A stretch of 10,625 nt of DNA from Candidatus Bathyarchaeota archaeon (GCA_030670615.1 DAOVBJ010000019.1:1-10625), one strand, 5' to 3'; counted from the stretch's first letter, positions 1-7,442 are shown. Made by a program: numbers and translations. Notes: a model not told the origin generated them from the letters alone.

Positions 1-1960
1 ATACGTATCCGAAGGTTCTGTTCACAGCCTCTCCAAAGCATCCGTGAACGACTGCAAAGTGGTTGTACCCCTCGACTAGAAGGAGTGTATCGCTGGGAAT
101 TGGTGTCCCTGACTTCACGTGATCCCGTATCTCCTCTACCACTTTTCTGAGGGCATGTCTTTCCACGGGATAGTTCTTTACTAAGGCCTCAACCACATCC
201 TTGACGTTTTGGCTCTCGAGACGGGATGCGATCTGCCGTCTCAATGCTCCCACGTCGTCCGCTATCTTGAATGGTGTTGGAAGAATCTCGCCGTCCCACC
301 CAGGAATAGCGGCCAGAGGGTCTTCCACAGGTGTGACGTAGACCACTCCTTCTTCAGTAATTTGTATAATCTTCCAGACAAGGCCTCTGCAAATGAAGTT
401 TATGCCCACTCGAGCCTTGGTGAGGACGAATTCCTCGCCGAGGATACCCACCCTTCGATTCGTCGACACGTCGATTACGAGATACCTTTTTTCATCGGGG
501 ATCGTGGAGAGGTTTTCATAGTAGTATAAACGCGTCCTCGTCCTCCTGGTTAAGACGTTGCCTTCCCTTCGCGCTACGCCCAGTCCCACTATAAACTCTG
601 CAACATCCATGAAGTCTTCCCAGGCAAGATCTCGATAGGGATACGCTCGTTGAATAATTCGATGCGCTTCCTCCAAAGCGATCTTATCGAAGTCCATGAC
701 TAACCCCGCTAGTTGATGGGCTAAAACGTCCAGAACCTTCTCGGGAATCCTCGTTGCCTCGAGTTGGCCGGATTTCGCTCCCACGACAATCGTTAACGCC
801 TCTAATGAGTCATCTGTGAACGCCGTTAGGACGATGCCTTCGGATACGCGGTCAACCCGGTGACCAGATCGTCCAACTCGCTGCACCAGAGGGGTCACCT
901 GCCTTGGAGACAGGTACTGCACCACCAAGTCAATGGAGCCGATGTCGATGCCTAGCTCAAGGGTTGACGTGCACACGATTCCACGGATCGTTCCCTCTTT
1001 AAACGCGTCCTCAACGCGATGCCGCTCCTCTCTCGAGATGGACCCGTGGTGCACCGCGATGTTCGAGTCCAACATGTATAACCGCATGCCCAGCATCTCT
1101 GCGTGCTGTCGACTGTTCACAAAAATTAACGTCGAATCTCTATGGTCGACCAACTCTTTAATCCGCATGATCCGGGCAGCCACTTCGGGGGATGTGTACA
1201 ATCTTTGTGCGAAGTCATAGTCCTCTTCGCCTGGAACGGGGCGTTCTACAAAGTAGCGGCACTCTTTTGGCGTCTTAGTTTGGATCAACGTTATTCGACG
1301 ACCGGTTCCAACGAGGAAAGCCCCGACTTTCTCGGGAGAGTGCACGGTCGCGGATATACCGATGCGTTGATACTCGACTTCTGTGATCGCTCTCAACCGC
1401 TCAAGAGCGATGCTCAGTTGCACTCCCCGTCGATTCTCTACAAGTTCATGAATCTCGTCGACGATGACTACCTTTACGTTCTTGAGGTGGCTTCGCATTC
1501 TTTTTCCCGGTAAGATTGCTTGCAGGGTTTCAGGCGTCGTAATCAAGAGGTCGGGTGGCTTGAGGGCTTGTTTCCTCCTCTCCGACTTCGCTGTGTCTCC
1601 GTGACGCACCTCGATTCTTAAGCCGAGCCGCGTTCCCCACACCATCAGCCTCTTAAGCATGTCTCGGTTTAACGCTCGTAGGGGAGTGATATATAGCAGG
1701 GATATGCCTTCCTTGGGACGGTGTGCGAGGAAGCTGTTGAAAATGGGGAGGATGCATGCCTCTGTCTTGCCATAGCCGGTTGGAGCTATTAGGAGGACGT
1801 TCTCGCCTCGACTAATTGGTCCTATGGCCATTACTTGAGGGTCGGTTGCTCTCGTGAACCCGAGTTCCCTGAGTACCTTTTGAAGGGGCGCCCTCAATAT
1901 GTTGAACGGGTCGTCTCCACGGTCTGATGAACGTGTCCGTGTAGTCTCGATTTTATCCAT
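1..1960 (-). CDS. lhr: Lhr-family superfamily 2 ATP-dependent DNA helicase, 3' part beyond the window
   Basis: The reading frame is open for 653 codons from ATG at 1960 to the left edge, so the C-terminus is missing. Helicase motifs appear in order: Walker A APTGYGKTEA (residues 59-68), DEIH (168-171), SAT (203-205), IFVNSR (279-284), CTSTLELGIDIG (330-341) and QRVGRSGHR (360-368). After the second RecA domain the protein continues with the winged-helix and Lhr-core beta region, including IPGWDGEILP near residues 552-561. That order is typical of Lhr proteins rather than of Hel308 or DEAD-box RNA helicases. Family members translocate 3'-5' on single-stranded DNA, unwind DNA or RNA:DNA, and are linked to repair. 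The start is favoured by a TATA-like box about 31 bases upstream; an in-frame TTG at 1966 is the only alternative before a stop. Family assignment is firm; aLhr1 versus aLhr2 cannot be settled without the C-terminus. Confidence 0.93.
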   Translation of the reverse strand, partial: MDKIETTRTRSSDRGDDPFNILRAPLQKVLRELGFTRATDPQVMAIGPISRGENVLLIAPTGYGKTEACILPIFNSFLAHRPKEGISLLYITPLRALNRDMLKRLMVWGTRLGLRIEVRHGDTAKSERRKQALKPPDLLITTPETLQAILPGKRMRSHLKNVKVVIVDEIHELVENRRGVQLSIALERLRAITEVEYQRIGISATVHSPEKVGAFLVGTGRRITLIQTKTPKECRYFVERPVPGEEDYDFAQRLYTSPEVAARIMRIKELVDHRDSTLIFVNSRQHAEMLGMRLYMLDSNIAVHHGSISREERHRVEDAFKEGTIRGIVCTSTLELGIDIGSIDLVVQYLSPRQVTPLVQRVGRSGHRVDRVSEGIVLTAFTDDSLEALTIVVGAKSGQLEATRIPEKVLDVLAHQLAGLVMDFDKIALEEAHRIIQRAYPYRDLAWEDFMDVAEFIVGLGVARREGNVLTRRTRTRLYYYENLSTIPDEKRYLVIDVSTNRRVGILGEEFVLTKARVGINFICRGLVWKIIQITEEGVVYVTPVEDPLAAIPGWDGEILPTPFKIADDVGALRRQIASRLESQNVKDVVEALVKNYPVERHALRKVVEEIRDHVKSGTPIPSDTLLLVEGYNHFAVVHGCFGEAVNRTFGYV

Positions 1961-1986
1961 CGCCAAGATAGATGAGGCTGCATCAC

Positions 1987-1996
1987 GATATTTATG
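1987..1996 (-). promoter_or_regulatory. TATA-like promoter of the Lhr helicase gene
   Basis: On the minus strand this reads CATAAATATC, centred about 31 bases before the ATG at 1960. Archaeal initiation about 25 bases downstream of the box would give an almost leaderless mRNA. The 169-base gap after the upstream transferase gene also supports a separate promoter. Confidence 0.5.
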
Positions 1997-2128
1997 TTAT
2001 GAGTTAAAATTGTGCAGTTCGCGGTCCTACGTGACGTGCATGACGGAGCGACGACGCCTTGAGGCGAGAAGTGGTAAATGGTGGTTTTAGAACTCCGTCA
2101 GCTCCATCGTTCGGGGCTCGGCCTCGTT

Positions 2129-2977
2129 CTAGTTAAACATGATTACCGTGAAGGCTAAGACCGTGAACACTGCGGTTATCAGGGTGAGGACTAGTACTGC
2201 TTGGTGCTCGGTCATGGGTTTGCGGCTTAAGATCAGTGTTCTCAGGCTTCTCGTCTTTTCAGCGTACAGGTGGCCCGAATCGTCCATCAGGGTATCCGCT
2301 CTATCGTGAAAAATGTAGCTGGAAAAAAGGATGAGTATGGAATTGAATAGGTAGGGTACGAGGGCGACTAGGAGAAAGAGTTTCAGATTCATGAGGATGG
2401 AGTACACCGCCAACGTCAACCCAATCGAAAAGGATCCAACATTTCCAATGAAGGCCTTTCCCGTATAACTCAGATAACCTAAGAAGACAAGACACAGCAT
2501 GGGCACTATGGTGAGCGTAATGTTGTTCGAAGCGATGGACAGGCCAACCAAGATGATGAGGCCTGGCAAGGATTCTAAGCCGTTCAAGCCACCTAACTGA
2601 TTATACGAGTTGGTGACCACGGTGACCAGGATTGGAACGAGAAACAGGAAGAAGAGGCTTCCAAGGTCTATCACACCAACGAGCAGGAGCTCTATGGTGG
2701 TTCTGTCGGAAGGCATCAGAACCATATAAGGCAGGGCGGTGAAAATGGGTAGAAAAGCCTTGTATCGCCACCGAAGATTGATCATGTCGTCGATGAGACC
2801 CATGGTGCTGCCGAAAAGGACAGATGTGGCGAGGGCGAGGGCATCATCGGCCATGACGCCGACGAAGGAGAGGACGTACCAGTAACACACGCTGATGATG
2901 GCGTAGAAGACTCCGTAACAGTTGGGCACAAGAGGCTTGTCGCGCTTATGATAGTCCATGGCCTTGGGAAAGGGCAT
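2129..2977 (-). CDS. Alg7/DPAGT1-like UDP-sugar:polyprenyl-phosphate sugar-1-phosphate transferase (glycosyltransferase family 4)
   Basis: A 282-aa polytopic membrane protein. It has the hallmarks of the MraY/WecA/Alg7 family: an early cytosolic stretch with HKRDKPLVP, the Mg-binding LIDDMINLRWRYK segment with its DD pair, the NSYNQLGGLNGLE motif (DPAGT1-like, with GLNGLE instead of DGxNG), the GNVGSFSIG segment, and a late loop containing HDRADTL followed by PMTEHQ. About eight hydrophobic segments are visible. Such enzymes move GlcNAc-1-phosphate or a related sugar from UDP-sugar to dolichyl phosphate, starting N-glycan assembly at the membrane. I chose ATG 2977 because GGAGG lies 10 bases upstream (2988-2992). 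An in-frame ATG at 3007 would add 10 non-hydrophobic residues. With either start, the first transmembrane helix usual in the family is absent, which could mean an N-terminal truncation. Sugar specificity cannot be told. Confidence 0.88.
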   Translation of the reverse strand: MPFPKAMDYHKRDKPLVPNCYGVFYAIISVCYWYVLSFVGVMADDALALATSVLFGSTMGLIDDMINLRWRYKAFLPIFTALPYMVLMPSDRTTIELLLVGVIDLGSLFFLFLVPILVTVVTNSYNQLGGLNGLESLPGLIILVGLSIASNNITLTIVPMLCLVFLGYLSYTGKAFIGNVGSFSIGLTLAVYSILMNLKLFLLVALVPYLFNSILILFSSYIFHDRADTLMDDSGHLYAEKTRSLRTLILSRKPMTEHQAVLVLTLITAVFTVLAFTVIMFN

Positions 2978-3022
2978 TGCAGTAACTCCTCCTCTTGGAT
3001 GGAGCAATATGAATATAGGGGC

Positions 3023-3034
3023 GTATTATATACA
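3023..3034. promoter_or_regulatory. Shared, divergently read TATA patch between the transferase gene and the primase operon
   Basis: The plus strand reads GTATTATATACA. Read rightward, the box lies about 30 bases before the priL ATG at 3059, which suits a leaderless start. Read leftward it reads TGTATATAATAC, placing a start site near 3003 and leaving a 25-base leader that contains the GGAGG of the transferase gene. Only 81 bases separate the two start codons, and no other good TATA candidate is seen for either gene. Confidence 0.55.
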
Positions 3035-3058
3035 TTATTGTGATTTACACTCTGATTG

Positions 3059-4129
3059 ATGACGAGCATGCTTCTCTCCCCCCCTGATTTGGCTAAATAC
3101 CCCTTCACGAAGGAGTCTCGGGACTACATTAAAGGCTTAGACTTGAAGGTTGACGAATTAGTTGACCCCGATTTCGGGGAGGCCTTGAATCGGGCGGAGC
3201 AACGTGTTGAAGAAGCCCTTCTCGGTGGGGAGGTGAAGTGGGGGGGCGAACGCTACTACGAAATCGAAGTCCTCTCCTACCCCGTTGCGATAATGCTTGT
3301 GGTATCGATCGATGATGACTTCTTGGGAAGACGATATGCCTTGGCAGAGGCAAAAAGGGCGTACAGCCTCTTCCGGGGAGAAAGGGATCCAGAAAGACTC
3401 CTTGAAATCGCTGGATCAGCCTTCGATTGGCGAGCCGAGGATCTTGCCTCGGACGCTAATCAATCCTACGACTACGCTCTCCACTTCGTCGATTACCTTC
3501 GAAACGCGTCAAGAATTCGCAGCGAACCGTGGAAACTCATTAACCGCTTAGTGATCAATGGAATGGTCTTCTTGAAGAAGGACGAGTTTGCACGGCTGCT
3601 CAGCGAAGAAGTTCAAAAACACGTTCACTCGACGATTACTTCCAGCCCAAAAATCAACTTACCGCCTCAACTACTCCAGAGGATTGCGCGTATAACCCAG
3701 ATTCTTGCGGAACGCAGAGAAAAGATGAGGCTGGAAGAACTTCCCGAAAAAACGATGGCCGCTGCTTACCCACCCTGTATCAAGAGGCTGTATGACGCTC
3801 TTCTGACAGGTCGCCATCTCTCCCACGTTGGCCGTTTTTCCCTGACATCTTTTCTCTTAAATGTTGGGGTTGACACTGAGGAATTAATCCGAGTGTACAC
3901 GTCCGTCTCCGACTTCGACGAGAGACTGACGCGATATCAGACCGAGCACATAGCCGGAAAGAAGGGCTCCGGGACAAAGTACCTCCCTCCAAACTGTGAC
4001 ACCCTTAAAACCCACGGCCTATGTCCTGGATCCGATGAGGTGTGCAGGACGATTCGACATCCACTGTCCTACTATCGTACGAAGGTTAGGTTAATTAGGA
4101 GGGGGCGCGCAGTTGCTGAACGTGCGTGA
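3059..4129 (+). CDS. priL: DNA primase large subunit PriL
   Basis: A 356-aa protein counted from ATG 3059; the TTG just before and ATG 3068 are alternatives. Numbered from that preceding TTG, the C-terminal domain carries four cysteines spaced as in archaeal and eukaryotic PriL/Prim2. C241 is in YPPCIKRLY, and C314, C323 and C330 are in NCDTLKTHGLCPGSDEVC. These ligate the [4Fe-4S] cluster needed for primer initiation. The segment GRFSLTSFLLNVG and the closing HPLSYY after the last cysteine are also typical. PriL forms the heterodimeric primase with PriS, which is encoded directly downstream and overlaps it by 17 bases. The gene opens the seven-gene rightward unit. A TATA-like box about 30 bases upstream suggests a leaderless mRNA. 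Length is normal for the family. Confidence 0.95.
   Translation: MTSMLLSPPDLAKYPFTKESRDYIKGLDLKVDELVDPDFGEALNRAEQRVEEALLGGEVKWGGERYYEIEVLSYPVAIMLVVSIDDDFLGRRYALAEAKRAYSLFRGERDPERLLEIAGSAFDWRAEDLASDANQSYDYALHFVDYLRNASRIRSEPWKLINRLVINGMVFLKKDEFARLLSEEVQKHVHSTITSSPKINLPPQLLQRIARITQILAERREKMRLEELPEKTMAAAYPPCIKRLYDALLTGRHLSHVGRFSLTSFLLNVGVDTEELIRVYTSVSDFDERLTRYQTEHIAGKKGSGTKYLPPNCDTLKTHGLCPGSDEVCRTIRHPLSYYRTKVRLIRRGRAVAERA
4097..4105 (+). promoter_or_regulatory. Ribosome binding site of priS inside the end of priL
   Basis: AGGAGGGGG ends 7 bases before the TTG at 4113. It supports that non-AUG start and shows translational coupling between the two primase subunits. Confidence 0.7.
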
Positions 4130-5375
4130 AACAGGAGTGAACTTTATCGAGAGAAAGTTCGCTGAATACTATGCGGAAAACCTTGAACCCGTTTCCCCCA
4201 TGTCGTCTTTTACGCAGCGTGAATTCGGCTTCATCCCCTTCACCGAGAAAATAATGATCCGTCACAAGGGCTTTACGGCGCCTGAAGAGCTCATGGCCTT
4301 CATTACGTCCATAACCCCCGCGCACGCCTACTACTCAGCAGCCTACTATGAAGACCCTGAAGCACCCATGGCTAAGAAGGGATGGCTTGGGTCTGACCTC
4401 ATCTTTGACATAGACTCCGACCACATTCAAACACCCTGCAAGAGCGAGCATGACTACTGGATATGCGCGGACTGTAACACCGGTACTACTCAGCCCTCAC
4501 AGGAGAACTGCCCTCACTGTGGAAGCGGAAAACTCCGGAGCGAGTTCTGGCTCTGCGAAACGTGCTTAGAACTGGCGAAAGCAGAAATCTTAAAGCTCCT
4601 AGACTTCCTCATAGGCGATTTTGGCTTCCAACAAAGGGAAATTAAAACCTGCTTTTCAGGTCATCGAGGATACCACGTCCACGTGGACGAAGAGGAGGTT
4701 AAATCCCTTGATCAAGCCGCGAGGAAGGAGATCGTTGACTACCTTTTAGGAACAGGATTGAATATCGAGTTCCACGGCTTGAAAAAAACCCATCGGACAG
4801 CGGAGTGGCTATCGATGGGTCCCACCCTCTCCGATTCCGGGTGGAGGGGGCGTATAGCCAAGGGCGTGTACGACTTCCTCCTGTCCGCTACACCCCAACA
4901 ACTGGAAGACCTCGAGGGATTAACCAAGGCTGCTGCAAGAAGAGTGGTCAAGAATCGAGACCGCATCTTGGAGGGGGGGGGAAGATCTGCCCCCTGGGGG
5001 ATCGTAAAAGGCGTAGGACCTAAAACGTTGGAGATACTGGCCATGAACGGCGCGAAGAAGCAAACTTCAATGATCGATCCCGTCGTCACCATGGACATTC
5101 ATCGGCTGATACGGATTCCCCGCAGCCTCCACGGTAAAACAGGCCTAAAGGTGGTGACCATTCCCTTCAATTCCCTAGAAAAATTTGACCCTCTTAAGGA
5201 GGCTGTCGCTTTTCCCGAGGGTCGATTAGACGTGTATGTGACGGAAGCCCCCGCATTTCGGTTGGGAAACGAAGTCTTTGGGCCCTACCGACGTGAACGC
5301 GTGGAGCTGCCTATGGCAGCGGGAATATATTTACTCTGTAAGAGGGCGGCTAAAGACGCCAGAAGACCAAGTTAA
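4113..5375 (+). CDS. priS: DNA primase catalytic small subunit PriS
   Basis: A 420-aa polymerase subunit of archaeal primase, of the AEP superfamily. The catalytic acidic pair is in LIFDIDSDH (D99, D101). The nucleotide-binding SGHRGYH motif is at 182-188, and the third acidic residue is probably D328 in MDIHRLIRIP, followed by SLHGKTGL (338-345), a strong PriS signature. Between them lies a zinc region with more cysteines than the minimal family site: C109, H113, C118, C121, C133, C136, C148 and C151. This looks like an inserted zinc ribbon (WICADC...CPHCG) before the usual CETCL. A TTG start is chosen because a strong AGGAGGGGG precedes it by 7 bases. The frame runs intact through a nine-G tract at 4973-4981. 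It pairs with PriL, and its close neighbour GINS fits replisome assembly. Confidence 0.95.
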   Translation: MLNVRETGVNFIERKFAEYYAENLEPVSPMSSFTQREFGFIPFTEKIMIRHKGFTAPEELMAFITSITPAHAYYSAAYYEDPEAPMAKKGWLGSDLIFDIDSDHIQTPCKSEHDYWICADCNTGTTQPSQENCPHCGSGKLRSEFWLCETCLELAKAEILKLLDFLIGDFGFQQREIKTCFSGHRGYHVHVDEEEVKSLDQAARKEIVDYLLGTGLNIEFHGLKKTHRTAEWLSMGPTLSDSGWRGRIAKGVYDFLLSATPQQLEDLEGLTKAAARRVVKNRDRILEGGGRSAPWGIVKGVGPKTLEILAMNGAKKQTSMIDPVVTMDIHRLIRIPRSLHGKTGLKVVTIPFNSLEKFDPLKEAVAFPEGRLDVYVTEAPAFRLGNEVFGPYRRERVELPMAAGIYLLCKRAAKDARRPS

Positions 5376-5393
5376 TGGGAAACCCCACACCTC

Positions 5394-5399
5394 GGGTGA
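5394..5399 (+). promoter_or_regulatory. Ribosome binding site of the GINS gene
   Basis: GGGTGA ends 9 bases before ATG 5409. It favours 5409 over the out-of-frame ATG at 5404, which would give only ATG CAA TGA. Confidence 0.5.
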
Positions 5400-5408
5400 A
5401 AGAATGCA

Positions 5409-5969
5409 ATGAGTTACGCTCTTCTTTATGAAGCGTGGAAGCGGGAAAAAGAGAGTCACGAGTTACAGTCCTTAGACCGAGAGTTCTATTCGAATTTAAG
5501 TCAATACGTGAAGAGTCAACGGGAAGAACTCCAAATGCTTGACGAAAAAACATTGAAGGCCCGCCTCTTATCCGAGGAACGTGAACGCGTGAAGAAGTTG
5601 TTATCTGATCTGATTCATTCCCGGTATAGAAAAATGTTTAATAGCGTCCTCAATGGAAAAACTATTTCCTCTGACATCTTAACCTCCGAAGAAGAAGTGA
5701 GCTACAGCGGAATCTCGTCAACGTGGAAGCACGTGGAAGATGTCTTGAAGGACGTTCTCAGAGGGAGAATCCCTGCCGTCAGAGGCGTAAAACATATGGA
5801 GAAGCCAAAAAGAATATTAGTGCGGTTCCTAAAAGCCATACCCGCGATAATAGGGCCCGATATGAAGGCGTATGGCCCCTTTAACGAGGAGGATGTGGCG
5901 TCTCTCCCCGCTGAAAACGCGGAAGTCCTATTAAAACGTGGTATCGCTATTGAGGTATTAACTCGATGA
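5409..5969 (+). CDS. gins51: GINS complex subunit, Gins51 (Gins15) type
   Basis: A 186-aa protein in two parts. An N-terminal alpha-helical, charged A domain (about 1-125) is followed by a small C-terminal B domain (about 135-184). The B domain contains VRFLKAIPAIIGPDMKAYGP and FNEEDVASLPAENAEVLL, the well-conserved pattern of archaeal Gins51 and eukaryotic Sld5/Psf1 B domains. The A-then-B order marks the Gins51 class rather than Gins23. GINS joins MCM and the Cdc45/RecJ-like protein in the replicative CMG helicase and contacts primase. This fits its place 33 bases after priS, an order known from many archaea. The stop overlaps the next start as ATGA, so translation is probably coupled to rpl44e. 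Confidence 0.9.
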   Translation: MSYALLYEAWKREKESHELQSLDREFYSNLSQYVKSQREELQMLDEKTLKARLLSEERERVKKLLSDLIHSRYRKMFNSVLNGKTISSDILTSEEEVSYSGISSTWKHVEDVLKDVLRGRIPAVRGVKHMEKPKRILVRFLKAIPAIIGPDMKAYGPFNEEDVASLPAENAEVLLKRGIAIEVLTR

Positions 5970-6244
5970 AGTATCCGAGACGACTGAATACCTATTGCCC
6001 TAGATGTGTAAAACACAGGGAGTTCACTGTATCCCTGTACAAGAAGGGAAAGGATCGAAAACTGGCGGAGGGCAACCGTAGATACGCGCGAAAACAGGAG
6101 GGGTACGGAGGTCAGCGAAAGCCGAGACAAAGGAAGTTTGCTAAAACAACTAAGAAGCAGACCGTAATGATCCGCTGTACCGTCTGTGAATACCAGACCT
6201 CACGACTTGGAGTACGCTTAAGACGGTTGGAAATAACCGCGTAG
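5966..6244 (+). CDS. rpl44e: Large ribosomal subunit protein eL42 (L44e)
   Basis: A 92-aa basic protein with the L44e pattern: an N-terminal CPRC (C11, C14), then a long Lys/Arg-rich loop ending in RKPRQRKFAKTTKKQ, then CTVC (C71, C74). The four cysteines form the zinc site. In the ribosome this protein lies near the E site, where the CCA end of the leaving tRNA sits. The start overlaps the gins51 stop by four bases (ATGA), with GAGGT nine bases upstream. Length is normal for archaea. Confidence 0.97.
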   Translation: MKYPRRLNTYCPRCVKHREFTVSLYKKGKDRKLAEGNRRYARKQEGYGGQRKPRQRKFAKTTKKQTVMIRCTVCEYQTSRLGVRLRRLEITA

Positions 6245-6250
6245 GAGAGG
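6243..6250 (+). promoter_or_regulatory. Ribosome binding site of rps27e
   Basis: AGGAGAGG ends 7 bases before the TTG at 6258 and decides for that non-AUG start. It lies across the end of rpl44e. Confidence 0.65.
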
Positions 6251-6257
6251 AAAATAA

Positions 6258-6455
6258 TTGTCAAAATGGATGGATTTAATTCCTAGGCCAAGAAGCAAGT
6301 TTCTCCGAGTGAAATGCTTCGATTGCGGCAACGAGCAATCCGTGTTTTCCAATGTCGCCACCATCGTCAAATGCAACGTCTGCGACGCCGTCCTCGCCGA
6401 GCCAACAGGTGGACGATCGCGCATTCATGGAGAAATAATCAACGTTTATGAGTGA
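6258..6455 (+). CDS. rps27e: Small ribosomal subunit protein eS27 (S27e)
   Basis: A 65-aa protein with a four-cysteine zinc ribbon, CFDC (C20, C23) and CNVC (C39, C42). It also has the typical RSKFLRVKCFDCGNEQSVFS and GGRSRIHGEI stretches of archaeal S27e. The start is TTG, supported by AGGAGAGG seven bases upstream; the next in-frame ATG (M5) would cut a conserved-looking N-terminus only slightly. It follows rpl44e by 13 bases and overlaps the first possible aIF2-alpha start by 8 bases. The L44e-S27e-aIF2-alpha-Nop10 order is a well-known archaeal translation cluster. Confidence 0.96.
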   Translation: MSKWMDLIPRPRSKFLRVKCFDCGNEQSVFSNVATIVKCNVCDAVLAEPTGGRSRIHGEIINVYE

Positions 6456-7284
6456 GCTGTGTTTCATGGCGATGGAAAAGACGGAAGAGAGCGAGCGGTT
6501 TCTCCCTGAGGTGGGTGAACTCGTAGTCGGCACGATTGTTCGAATCATGCCCTATGGCGTATACGCCTCCCTAGACGAGTATGATGGCGCTGAAGGCCTT
6601 TTACATATCTCTGAAATCTCATCCCGATGGGTGAAGAACATCAGGGATCATGTTAGAGAACGGCAGAAGGCAGTTCTGAAAGTCTTACGAGTCGACCGTG
6701 AAAAGCGGCACATCGACCTTTCTTTGAGACGAGTGAATGAACGGGAGAAGCGGGAGAAACTTCTTGCTTGGAAACGGGAGCTACGGGGACTAAGGTTGTT
6801 TGACATGATGGCTGAAAAGCTCGGGGTCCCTGAAGAAGAGGCCTACAACCAGGTGGGACAGGTCCTAGAAGACCGTTTTGGGAGCCTATACGATAGTTTT
6901 GAGAACGTAGTGATCCAGGGAGAGAAGCCGCTGCTCAAGGCGAAGATACCTTCTGATTGGATCAAGACCATAACAGAAATCGCTGAGGCCAACATCCGAA
7001 TCCCCCTGATGAAGGTCAAAGGAACCCTCGAAGTAACCTGTACCGCATCGAATGGCGTCACCGTGTTGAGGAACGCCTTCAAAAAGGCGAAAAAGGTTAG
7101 ACAGCCTGAGAACGCCGACGTAAAGATCTACGTCACTGGCGCCCCAAAGTATCGTGTTGAAGTCTCTGCTAAAAACTATAAGGAAGCTGAAAAACTACTT
7201 GAAAAGGTCGTCAACACAGTGTTTGAAACAGTGAAAGCCGCTGGTGGAGACAGCACATTTACACGCATTTCCGCAAGGCGTTAA
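6448..7284 (+). CDS. eif2a: Translation initiation factor aIF2 subunit alpha
   Basis: A 278-aa protein from ATG 6448. ATG 6466 (272 aa) may be the real start: it has GTGA about 10 bases upstream, and its N-terminal length is closer to that of known archaeal proteins. Domain 1 is an S1-type OB fold (about 20-96), with the aIF2-alpha signature LLHISEISSRWVKNIRDHVR at 51-70. The serine region aligned with eukaryotic eIF2-alpha Ser51 is around S58/S59. A helical domain 2 follows (about 100-175), then the alpha-beta domain 3 (about 190-270) with YVTGAPKYRVEV, which binds the gamma subunit. With aIF2 beta and gamma it delivers Met-tRNAi to the small ribosomal subunit. It is coupled to rps27e upstream and lies two bases before nop10. 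Confidence 0.96.
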   Translation: MSELCFMAMEKTEESERFLPEVGELVVGTIVRIMPYGVYASLDEYDGAEGLLHISEISSRWVKNIRDHVRERQKAVLKVLRVDREKRHIDLSLRRVNEREKREKLLAWKRELRGLRLFDMMAEKLGVPEEEAYNQVGQVLEDRFGSLYDSFENVVIQGEKPLLKAKIPSDWIKTITEIAEANIRIPLMKVKGTLEVTCTASNGVTVLRNAFKKAKKVRQPENADVKIYVTGAPKYRVEVSAKNYKEAEKLLEKVVNTVFETVKAAGGDSTFTRISARR

Positions 7285-7286
7285 TA

Positions 7287-7442
7287 ATGGTGAGATGGGT
7301 TCTCCGACGATGTGTGAGTTGTGGAATATACACCATGCACGTGGAACGATGCCCCCACTGCGGAAAAGACGTCAAATCCCCCCATCCCGCCAAGTACTCT
7401 CCCGATGACAAATACATCAAATACCGTCTTAAGACGTCTTAA
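7287..7442 (+). CDS. nop10: H/ACA ribonucleoprotein component Nop10
   Basis: A 51-aa protein. The zinc ribbon is RCVSCGIYT (C9, C12) and CPHCG (C22, C25), followed by PHPAKYSPDDKYIKYR, the family signature that packs against the Cbf5 catalytic domain. Nop10, Cbf5, Gar1 and L7Ae form the H/ACA particle that makes pseudouridine in rRNA. The gene starts two bases after the aIF2-alpha stop and is the last clear member of the rightward unit. In many archaea a proteasome-assembly chaperone gene follows; none does here. The last four codons and stop lie in a 14-base perfect palindrome shared with an opposite-strand frame. Confidence 0.95.
   Translation: MVRWVLRRCVSCGIYTMHVERCPHCGKDVKSPHPAKYSPDDKYIKYRLKTS
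7429..7442. repeat. Perfect 14-base palindrome holding the stop codons of two convergent frames
   Basis: TTAAGACGTCTTAA reads the same on both strands. On the plus strand its last three bases are the nop10 stop; on the minus strand they are the stop of the convergent frame. Both frames therefore end in Lys-Thr-Ser-stop. It could fold as a short hairpin in either transcript, but no U-tract follows on the plus strand. Confidence 0.8.

Noticed and set aside
209..1513. Several plus-strand open frames (209-529, 933-1220, 1142-1513)
   Set aside because: They are antisense to the Lhr helicase, whose motifs are unmistakable in the opposite frame.
2055..2066. Inverted repeat CGCCTTGAGGCG as a terminator after the transferase gene
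   Set aside because: The stem is only 4-5 bp and no T-run follows on the minus strand.
1899..2090. Plus-strand 63-codon frame
   Set aside because: It overlaps the 5' end and promoter of the helicase gene, has no recognisable motif, and its length is within chance.
2782..3108. Minus-strand 108-aa frame across the transferase start
   Set aside because: It is a shifted reading of the transferase and divergent promoter region and has no membrane or family motif.
4973..4981. Nine-G tract as a frameshift in priS
   Set aside because: The frame is intact on both sides, with conserved motifs upstream and downstream.
4739..5098. Minus-strand 119-aa frame inside priS
   Set aside because: It is a shadow of the conserved priS frame.
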